A stretch of DNA of 6,735 nucleotides from Ruminococcaceae bacterium UBA1438. Lineage in GTDB: Bacteria > Bacillota > Clostridia > Oscillospirales > Acutalibacteraceae. The stretch is from NCBI GenBank assembly GCA_002329285.1, contig DCTO01000010.1:366-7100 (forward strand). The letters are read 5' to 3'. Each line of letters starts with the position of its first letter. Positions within the stretch are counted from its first letter, which is position 1. The translations under genes were made by a program, and so were the position numbers. Shown in pieces: positions 1-4,958 of the stretch. The notes beneath the pieces are model-generated. The model ran no database searches. It was not told the DNA's origin and saw nothing but the letters and a program-made list of their open reading frames with translations.

Positions 1-60
1 CAGCGCCTTTTCGGAAGTGTTTTCGTTATTCGGTTTTTCCGTTTCAAATAATTCTGCCAT
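1..60 (-). CDS. Partial CDS, N-terminal 20 codons of an unidentified protein
   Basis: An ATG at 60 (minus strand) opens a reading frame that stays open to the window edge. It begins MAELFETEKP and is hydrophilic and acid-rich (Glu at 3, 6, 8, 13 and 17), with no signal peptide or membrane segment in the visible part. An in-frame stop lies just upstream, so ATG 60 is the earliest possible ATG start. It lies 40 bases downstream of the pbpA-like stop on the same strand and 14 bases past a GC-rich hairpin. No Shine-Dalgarno sequence is visible in those 14 bases, which is odd next to the strong sites of its neighbours. I do not recognise the product; 20 residues are too few. It could be the next gene of the operon, a separately transcribed gene, or a chance open stretch. 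Confidence 0.45.
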   Translation of the reverse strand, partial: MAELFETEKPNNENTSEKAL

Positions 61-74
61 AAAATCAAATCAGA

Positions 75-92
75 GGGGCGCAAAAGCGCCCC
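75..92 (-). terminator. GC-rich perfect hairpin after the cell-wall operon
   Basis: A perfect 7-bp stem (GGGGCGC / GCGCCCC) with a four-base loop lies 8 bases after the stop codon of the penicillin-binding protein gene. On the minus strand it is followed by TCTGATTTGATTTT, a T-rich but interrupted tail, so it fits a moderate intrinsic terminator for the FHA-rodA-pbpA operon. Because another minus-strand ATG follows 14 bases later, it may be only a partial terminator or attenuator. Confidence 0.6.
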
Positions 93-100
93 GTAATCAT

Positions 101-1495
101 TTAATCATTAACTATTGCCTGAAGAACCTTGTTTGCCATAGGTCCTGCGGTTTTTGAGCCTGAATTACCCTTTTTCACAACAACAACGAAGGCGTAAGGA
201 TTTTCAGGGTCGTCCATAAAGCCGACAAACCACGCGGTATTATGCGCGTCAACATTGTCAATCTGCGCCGTACCTGATTTAGCGCAGAGGTTTAAGCCCT
301 TATAATTGCCGTCCCCGTACTGAGTTTCAACGTTATTGCGCATAAGGGTTTTCATCTGCGAGGCAGTGTCCGCGCTCATAAGCGGGGTGCTGCTTTGTTT
401 AAAATCAATGCCGAGCGTTTTGCCCGCCTTGTCGGAAAAGCCCTCAACAAGATTAAAGCTGACCGCATTTCCGTCATTTGCAATGGCGCACATAAGCTGC
501 AGCATTGCCGCAGGGCTAACTAACGTGTCGCCCTGACCGATACCCGTCCAGCCGACCGTGGTTGCGGGCTCTCCGCCCTTGAGGTAAAACCTGCCCTTTG
601 AGGATTTAATGTTATCGTCAAAAACAACGGGGGTTGTAAGCCCGAGACCGTCAACGGTTTTTGCAAGCTTTTCGCCGCCAAGCTCAATTGCAAGCTCTGC
701 ATAAGCGGAATTGCAGCTTTTTGCAAGCGCAGTTTCAAAATCCAGCTTCCCGTGGGAGGCGTTGCAGATGATGTTATCCTCCTCAACACTGTCTACCTCA
801 AGCACCTTATCGCAATTCCAGGTTCGGTTATAAACATCGCTGCCGATGTTTTCAAGCGCCGAAATTGAGGTTACAAGCTTAAAGGTTGAGCCCGGGGTAT
901 ATAATCCTGTTAAAAAGCGGTTGATATAAACGCCCTCATATTTATCATTTGATTCAAGATCTGACGGCATCTTGTTAACGTCATAGCTTGGGGTTGAAAC
1001 CATGCAGACGATATCGCCCGTTTTGTAATTCGCAACCGCAATCGTGCCCTTTAAATCACCGAGAGCGTTATAGGCAATTTTATTTATCTCACTATCAATC
1101 GTGAGGGTAACGTCATTGCCGCTGCCGTAACGCTCAATTGAATAAACGCCCGTTGCTATATTATAACCAACAAGCTGGGATTCAAACGCAGTTTGCGCGC
1201 CGGTTGAAATGAAGCCCATAGGATCGCCGACGGCATGCAGAGTTGCAAGCCTGGTGTCCAAATCCTCATTATAAACCCTTTCGCCATCCTCCGTGCTTGA
1301 AAGAACAACGCCGTTAACGTCCTTAACATCGCCCGCCGCAACAAGCTGGCCGTTGCTGAAAACATGATGATTATAAGGCTTCATAACCCAATTTGCGCCT
1401 TCGGTTACAAGGCTGTAGGTTAGAAAGCCGATGCCGATAAGGAAAAGCGCGCATAAAATCCAAAGGAAGATTCCCCTTTTAGTGATCATTTTCAT
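101..1495 (-). CDS. pbpA: Class B penicillin-binding protein (PbpA-like peptidoglycan transpeptidase)
   Basis: This 464-residue protein is a DD-transpeptidase that cross-links peptidoglycan stem peptides on the outer face of the membrane. Residues 8-30 form a single N-terminal membrane anchor after a basic start (MKMITKR). A short non-catalytic region (about 40-120) contains a degenerate form of the usual RGxIxDRNG motif (AGDVKDVNGVVL). The penicillin-binding domain spans about 125-462 and carries all three active-site motifs: PGSTFK (nucleophile Ser203, Lys206), SCN (260-262) and KSGT (406-409), plus IGQGD at 319-323. The length matches the short PbpA type found next to RodA in Actinobacteria and Clostridia rather than long PBP2 or FtsI proteins with bigger N-terminal domains. 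The start overlaps the rodA stop by four bases (ATGA), which implies translational coupling; a GGGGGGTG stretch about ten bases upstream may serve as its ribosome binding site. A second in-frame ATG two codons later is a possible alternative. Confidence 0.93.
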   Translation of the reverse strand: MKMITKRGIFLWILCALFLIGIGFLTYSLVTEGANWVMKPYNHHVFSNGQLVAAGDVKDVNGVVLSSTEDGERVYNEDLDTRLATLHAVGDPMGFISTGAQTAFESQLVGYNIATGVYSIERYGSGNDVTLTIDSEINKIAYNALGDLKGTIAVANYKTGDIVCMVSTPSYDVNKMPSDLESNDKYEGVYINRFLTGLYTPGSTFKLVTSISALENIGSDVYNRTWNCDKVLEVDSVEEDNIICNASHGKLDFETALAKSCNSAYAELAIELGGEKLAKTVDGLGLTTPVVFDDNIKSSKGRFYLKGGEPATTVGWTGIGQGDTLVSPAAMLQLMCAIANDGNAVSFNLVEGFSDKAGKTLGIDFKQSSTPLMSADTASQMKTLMRNNVETQYGDGNYKGLNLCAKSGTAQIDNVDAHNTAWFVGFMDDPENPYAFVVVVKKGNSGSKTAGPMANKVLQAIVND

Positions 1496-2772
1496 TTCTT
1501 TGCAGCACCCCCCTTTTTAGCGCCGCTCAGATAATTATAAGTGCGCACATCCGATGCCTTTATGAAGGCAAGCACGCCCCAGCAGCACAGCATTGAGGAG
1601 CCGCCCTGGCTGATAAAAGGCAGGGTGACGCCCGTGAGCGGAAGCACATCCGTTATACCGAAAATATTCAGCGAGGTTTGGAAAAGCAGCATTCCCGCGC
1701 CGGCAACCGCAGCGATTGAATAAAAGGTTGAGCGCGCCGCAATTGAATTAACAAGCGCCGAAACGGCAATCGCAACAAAGGAAAGCACGGTGATAACGGC
1801 AAAGATGAAGCCCCATTCCTCACAGATAACGCCGAAAATCAGATCGCTTGTTGAATAAGCAACATAGCGAGTGTTTCCGTTTCCGATGCCGAGCCCGAGC
1901 AGGCCGCCCGAGGCAAGGCCGACGAGAGTTCTGGTTTGCTGCCAGCCGCTTGAATTATAATAATCCTTTTCCCAGATATGGCGGTAAACCGAAAAGCGCG
2001 CAGTTACATATGATTTATATTTAATGACAATTCCCGCGCCGAGAACGGCGGAGGTAACTGCCAAAATAATTGTTTTGATATCACCCGAAACCATAAAAGC
2101 AATGATTAAAAAGGTGGTGAAAAACACAAGCGCCGTGCCGAAATCCTTGATTAAAATCAGCGTGCCGACACAAACGATTGCAAAACCAATGAAGGCAAAT
2201 ATATTCTTACTTGTCTGAATTTTTTCCAGGGTTGCCGCGCCCACAAAAATGAACGCAACCTTAACAAATTCGCTTGGCTGAATGGAAATTCCGCCGATTT
2301 CAATCCAGTTTCTTGCGCCGTTTATTGATCTTGCAATAACAAGATTAACCGCAAGCAGGCCGATTGCGGCAATTGCAACCGGAAGGCGCAGCTTCATGCA
2401 CAAATCAACATTGCCGAGCAGGAAAACCAGCACGGTGAAAACCATGATGCCGCCGATAACCATAAAGCACTGCTTGAAGGCCGCCTCAGCATTAACGGAG
2501 CCGATTGTTGCAAGACCGACGGAGGAAAGGAAAAACGCAATGAATTCAAGCTCAAAATTGCGCCTGTGCAGCGCGGCATAAAAAGCCACAACATAAACCC
2601 ATTCAGCCGCAATCAGCAAAAGCATTGCAAGAAATGCTTTTGAATGAAAGCCCTCATCCCCTGCCGAAGCGGAAATGAAGCCGACTATTAATTCAAAAAG
2701 TGAAAGAAAAATCAGCATTGCAAAATTATTTATCGGCTTAATTTTAGGAAGCCTTTGTTTTTTAGCGCTCAT
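1492..2772 (-). CDS. rodA: FtsW/RodA/SpoVE-family (SEDS) peptidoglycan glycosyltransferase, 12-helix RodA type
   Basis: This 426-residue integral membrane protein should polymerise lipid II into glycan strands as the partner of the class B transpeptidase encoded next. I see about twelve hydrophobic segments: two extra at the N-terminus (about 16-34 and 46-68), then the usual ten. Family motifs are clear: NGARNWIEIGG...QPSEF at 151-169, KDFGTAL at 209-215, GWQQTRTLVGLASGG at 276-290, SDLIFGVICEEWGF at 309-322 and LPFISQGGSS at 384-393. Asp310 aligns by motif with the essential aspartate of E. coli FtsW (D297) and RodA (D262). Gln389 replaces the Tyr often seen in the last motif. The frame is open further upstream, but the ATG at 2772 is chosen because AGGTGAG lies a few bases before it and the neighbouring FHA stop ends just ahead. 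Ten bases separate the two genes and the binding site overlaps the FHA stop codon. RodA is preferred over FtsW because of the FHA-PbpA context; SpoVE-like use in sporulation is not excluded. Confidence 0.92.
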   Translation of the reverse strand: MSAKKQRLPKIKPINNFAMLIFLSLFELIVGFISASAGDEGFHSKAFLAMLLLIAAEWVYVVAFYAALHRRNFELEFIAFFLSSVGLATIGSVNAEAAFKQCFMVIGGIMVFTVLVFLLGNVDLCMKLRLPVAIAAIGLLAVNLVIARSINGARNWIEIGGISIQPSEFVKVAFIFVGAATLEKIQTSKNIFAFIGFAIVCVGTLILIKDFGTALVFFTTFLIIAFMVSGDIKTIILAVTSAVLGAGIVIKYKSYVTARFSVYRHIWEKDYYNSSGWQQTRTLVGLASGGLLGLGIGNGNTRYVAYSTSDLIFGVICEEWGFIFAVITVLSFVAIAVSALVNSIAARSTFYSIAAVAGAGMLLFQTSLNIFGITDVLPLTGVTLPFISQGGSSMLCCWGVLAFIKASDVRTYNYLSGAKKGGAAKK

Positions 2773-2782
2773 TTTTCTCACC

Positions 2783-3541
2783 TCACTTTTCATAGAAGAC
2801 AAACACCCTGTCGCCAAAGGTGATTGTGTCCTCATCAAAAATCAGCCTTGTCTGATTAATATATCTGCCGTTAAGCTTTGTGCCGTTGTGCGAATCCAAA
2901 TCCGCCAGCGCAAAGCCGCGCGTTGTTTTATAAATTCTTGCATGTTCGGAGGAAACCGTGTCCGCTAAAATCCTGATGTCGCAATTCTCGCCCCTGCCGA
3001 TAAGCACATCGTTTTTGCGAAGATAAATCGGCTTGCGCGTTGCGGCATCAACCAAAACCGCATAAGCAACCCTGCCGTTTGCAGGCTGGGCGCCCTGGGC
3101 AGAGCGCCTGATTTGCTGTTTAGTGGCGGCAGAAATTGCCTCTGCACATTCAAATTTGAATTGCGCGGCGCCGATGCCGATTATGTCGCCATCCTCAATA
3201 ACCGCCTTACCTTCAACCTGATCTCCGTTAACAAAAACGCCTGTGCGCGAAAACGTGTCCGTAACCAGCCAATCGTTTCGCTTCTTGGCAATAACGGCAT
3301 GAAAACGGGCAACGCCCGCCTCATTAAGAGAAATATCATTTGATTTTGATTTGCCGATTGAGGTTTCCCAATGATTAATCTCAATCAACTCTGAGCTGCC
3401 AACCTTGCGCAGCTGCGCCATTTTATGAACGCGGGGGCGATTTCTGAAAAGCGAAATCACGCAGGTGAAAATAACAATCAGCGCCGCCGCGGGCAAAACA
3501 AACCTCATTGCAGAGGTTAAGGATAAAACCAGATTTTCCAA
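2783..3541 (-). CDS. Membrane-anchored protein with two FHA domains (FhaB-like)
   Basis: This is the first gene of the cell-wall operon. It encodes 252 residues if started at the TTG at 3541. Residues about 14-33 form one membrane anchor and the rest should be cytoplasmic. FHA domains bind phosphothreonine peptides, so the protein probably links Ser/Thr-kinase signalling to the RodA-PbpA synthase, as FhaB does in mycobacteria. FHA 1 spans about 52-130, FHA 2 about 160-251. FHA 2 is canonical: Gly182-Arg183, SSEHA at 197-201, NGT at 219-221 and NG at 224-225. FHA 1 is degenerate: Gly63-Lys64 in place of Gly-Arg, and Ala78-Arg-Phe-His81 in place of Ser-Arg-x-His, although the TGVFVNG segment (100-106) remains. 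An in-frame ATG at 3577 would add 12 residues. It has no ribosome binding site and sits about where transcription should begin, so the TTG behind a perfect AAAGGAG is preferred. Confidence 0.88.
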   Translation of the reverse strand: MENLVLSLTSAMRFVLPAAALIVIFTCVISLFRNRPRVHKMAQLRKVGSSELIEINHWETSIGKSKSNDISLNEAGVARFHAVIAKKRNDWLVTDTFSRTGVFVNGDQVEGKAVIEDGDIIGIGAAQFKFECAEAISAATKQQIRRSAQGAQPANGRVAYAVLVDAATRKPIYLRKNDVLIGRGENCDIRILADTVSSEHARIYKTTRGFALADLDSHNGTKLNGRYINQTRLIFDEDTITFGDRVFVFYEK

Positions 3542-3548
3542 GGCCTTG

Positions 3549-3555
3549 CTCCTTT
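3549..3555 (-). promoter_or_regulatory. Ribosome binding site deciding a TTG start for the FHA gene
   Basis: On the minus strand AAAGGAG is followed by exactly seven bases and then TTG at 3541-3539. This is the same motif and spacing as the galM site on the other strand (AAAGGAG, seven bases, ATG). The only upstream in-frame ATG (3577) has no such site. Confidence 0.75.
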
Positions 3556-3583
3556 CAGTTAACAATGTATAAAACACATTCTT

Positions 3584-3612
3584 ATATTAATTACGATTAA
3601 ATAAAAAGTCAA
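3584..3612 (-). promoter_or_regulatory. Candidate housekeeping promoter of the FHA-rodA-pbpA operon
   Basis: On the minus strand a -35 box TTGACT (3612-3607) is followed by a 17-base spacer and a -10 box TAATAT (3589-3584). Transcription would start near 3577, giving a leader of about 36 bases before the TTG start. Matches to the sigma-70/A consensus are 5/6 and 4/6. This is pattern matching only, but its position supports the TTG start. Confidence 0.5.
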
Positions 3613-3619
3613 GTAACAG

Positions 3620-3648
3620 TTGAATTTGTTTACATTTAAGTTTATACT
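3620..3648 (+). promoter_or_regulatory. Candidate housekeeping promoter of galM
   Basis: TTGAAT (3620-3625), a 17-base spacer and TATACT (3643-3648) match the sigma-70/A consensus at 4/6 and 5/6. The start point would be near 3655, with a leader of about 33 bases containing the galM ribosome binding site AAAGGAG (3674-3680). A second, poorer pair is TTTACA (3629-3634) with TATAGT (3654-3659), spaced 19 bases. Confidence 0.5.
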
Positions 3649-3687
3649 CAAATTATAGTTTGATTATGCCCTGAAAGGAGAATAACT

Positions 3688-4743
3688 ATGAGCATAACAA
3701 AAAAAGCCTTCGGAGCTCTTGATGACGGCACCGCCGTGGAGCTTTACACAATAACAAACAAAAGCGGCGCATCCGTTTCGCTTCAAACGCTTGGCGGCGG
3801 AATTCAGGCGCTTAATATGCCGGACAGAAACGGCAGGCTTGCAGACGTTGTTTTGGGCTTTGATGAGCCGCAGCCCTATCTTGATGGGGACACCGGCTTT
3901 CAGGGCCTCCTCGTAGGCAGATTTGCAAACCGAATCAGGGATGCTAAATTCACGCTTGACGGAAAGGAATATCGCCTGCCTGCAAACCAGGGCAGCTGGA
4001 CCCTGCACGGCGGCGGTCGATTCAGCTACACCATCTGGCAGGTTAAGGAAACGGGCGATGATTCCGTTACGTTTGAGAAATTCTCACCCGACGGCGAGGA
4101 CGGATTTCCCGGCAATTTCACAATGACGGTTAAATACACCCTGACCGAGGATAACACCCTGCGCATTGAATACACCATACTCAGCGATAAGAAAACGCCT
4201 GCAAACCCAACAAACCACGCATATTTCAATCTTGGCGGCAGACCGCAGGACACCATTGAAAACCACCTGCTGAAAATTAACGCGGATTATTTCACCGAAA
4301 CCGACCCGAACCAGCTGCCGACGGGCGAAATCACCCCCGTTCGCGGAACGATGATGGATTTCACAGAGGCGCATAAAATCGGCGATAATATTGATGTTCC
4401 CTTCCGCGCAACCCTGGGCGATGTTGGATACGACAATAATTACTGCCTAAGAAACAAATTCGGCGAATTTGCCGAGGCGGCAGTGCTTTATGACGAGGAA
4501 AGCGGCAGAAAGCTTTCCGTATATACAGATATGCCCGCTCTTCAGCTTTACTGCGGAGGCTGGCTTGCAAAAAGCGGCAACCACGGAAAAGCAAACGGCG
4601 ATGTAACTTACCGCAGAGGCGTTGCGCTTGAAACGCAGTTTTATCCTGACAGCGTTAATTTTGCAGACAAATTCCCGTTTGAATATGCAGCGGCAGGCGA
4701 GGAATTTAAAACCGTAACCGAATTCCGTTTTACCGCAGAATAA
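3688..4743 (+). CDS. galM: Aldose 1-epimerase (mutarotase)
   Basis: This 351-residue cytoplasmic enzyme interconverts the alpha and beta anomers of galactose, glucose and similar sugars, feeding the Leloir pathway. The length is normal for GalM. Family signatures run in order: GRFANRI (77-83), WTLHGG (104-109), NPTNHAYFNLGG (173-184), GYDNNYCL (247-254) and ETQFYPDS (315-322). By motif alignment with characterised mutarotases, the catalytic set is complete: His107, His177, Asp249 and Glu315, the last being the catalytic base. The stretch after HGG (GRFSYTIW) looks about one residue shorter than the common HGGxxGFxxxxW form, and Asn250 stands where His is common; both look like subfamily variation. 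There is no signal peptide, so it is probably not a secreted form. The start is firm: AAAGGAG with a seven-base spacer. No other galactose genes are in the window, so the substrate is not fixed by context. It is transcribed away from the cell-wall operon. Confidence 0.93.
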   Translation: MSITKKAFGALDDGTAVELYTITNKSGASVSLQTLGGGIQALNMPDRNGRLADVVLGFDEPQPYLDGDTGFQGLLVGRFANRIRDAKFTLDGKEYRLPANQGSWTLHGGGRFSYTIWQVKETGDDSVTFEKFSPDGEDGFPGNFTMTVKYTLTEDNTLRIEYTILSDKKTPANPTNHAYFNLGGRPQDTIENHLLKINADYFTETDPNQLPTGEITPVRGTMMDFTEAHKIGDNIDVPFRATLGDVGYDNNYCLRNKFGEFAEAAVLYDEESGRKLSVYTDMPALQLYCGGWLAKSGNHGKANGDVTYRRGVALETQFYPDSVNFADKFPFEYAAAGEEFKTVTEFRFTAE

Positions 4744-4758
4744 CGAAAAAACAAAATC

Positions 4759-4786
4759 CCGAAAATTGCGCTGATGAAATTTTCGG
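4759..4786. terminator. Inverted repeat after galM, possible terminator
   Basis: A perfect 9-bp, AT-rich stem (CCGAAAATT / AATTTTCGG) with a ten-base loop starts 15 bases after the galM stop. On the plus strand it is followed by AAAGGAG rather than a T-run, so it is a poor intrinsic terminator for galM. On the minus strand it is followed by GATTTTGTTTTTT, a better tail, which would block antisense transcription into galM. Its direction of action is therefore uncertain. Confidence 0.35.
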
Positions 4787-4856
4787 AAAGGAGAAACAAA
4801 CGGAGTGCTTTTTTGATTTTGCCAAAAATCATACTGAACACGGAGTTTGTTTGGAC

Positions 4857-4905
4857 GTTGCAACCAAAAGTTGCGGAATTTCAATTCAGAATATATTGTG
4901 CAACC
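4857..4905. promoter_or_regulatory. GCAAC repeats, candidate operator upstream of the XRE regulator
   Basis: An inverted repeat GCAAC-N5-GTTGC (4860-4874) overlaps an 8-base palindrome GTTGCAAC (4857-4864). GCAACC occurs at 4860-4865 and again at 4900-4905, 40 bases apart, close to four helical turns. The right arm overlaps the -35-like TTGCGG and the last copy follows the -10-like box. The placement would suit autoregulation by the XRE protein encoded just downstream. The motifs are short and could be chance. Confidence 0.3.
4871..4899 (+). promoter_or_regulatory. Weak candidate promoter for the XRE regulator gene
   Basis: TTGCGG (4871-4876), a 17-base spacer and TATTGT (4894-4899) give a weak sigma-70/A-like pair; the overlapping TATATT (4892-4897) is an alternative -10 with a short 15-base spacer. 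The rest of the 4744-4958 intergenic stretch holds the inverted repeat after galM and the GCAAC repeats, and no convincing small gene. Read-through from galM is an alternative source of transcription. Confidence 0.25.
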
Positions 4906-4943
4906 ACTGCATTTTTTGATAAAATTCAGGTGAAAACAAACCG

Positions 4944-4953
4944 AAAGAGGTGG
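4944..4953 (+). promoter_or_regulatory. Ribosome binding site choosing ATG 4959 over GTG 4950
   Basis: AAAGAGGTGG lies five bases before the ATG at 4959. The upstream in-frame GTG at 4950 is part of this site and so cannot be the start it serves. The protein therefore begins MDLQTAQRLYEYR, directly at the helix-turn-helix domain. Confidence 0.65.
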
Positions 4954-4958
4954 CATTC

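Noticed and set aside
2773..2838. 22-residue upstream extension of the RodA-type protein
   Set aside because: It would overlap the end of the FHA gene by 56 bases and lacks a binding site, while the ATG at 2772 has AGGTGAG a few bases before it.
3578..3687. Riboswitch or structured leader in the divergent intergenic region
   Set aside because: Both inferred leaders are only about 35 bases and AT-rich with no notable stems; ordinary promoters and ribosome binding sites explain the region.
3664..4008. 114-codon minus-strand frame opposite the galM start
   Set aside because: It lies fully antisense to conserved galM codons and has no recognisable motifs; it would also read into the divergent promoter region.
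4787..4816. Small gene after the orphan AAAGGAG
   Set aside because: The only nearby start (GTG at 4805) meets a stop after three codons.
4447..4956. 169-codon minus-strand frame opposite the galM end and the intergenic region
   Set aside because: Its composition (rich in Phe, Cys, Arg and Lys without domain pattern) is that of an antisense shadow of galM, and no start signal is visible.
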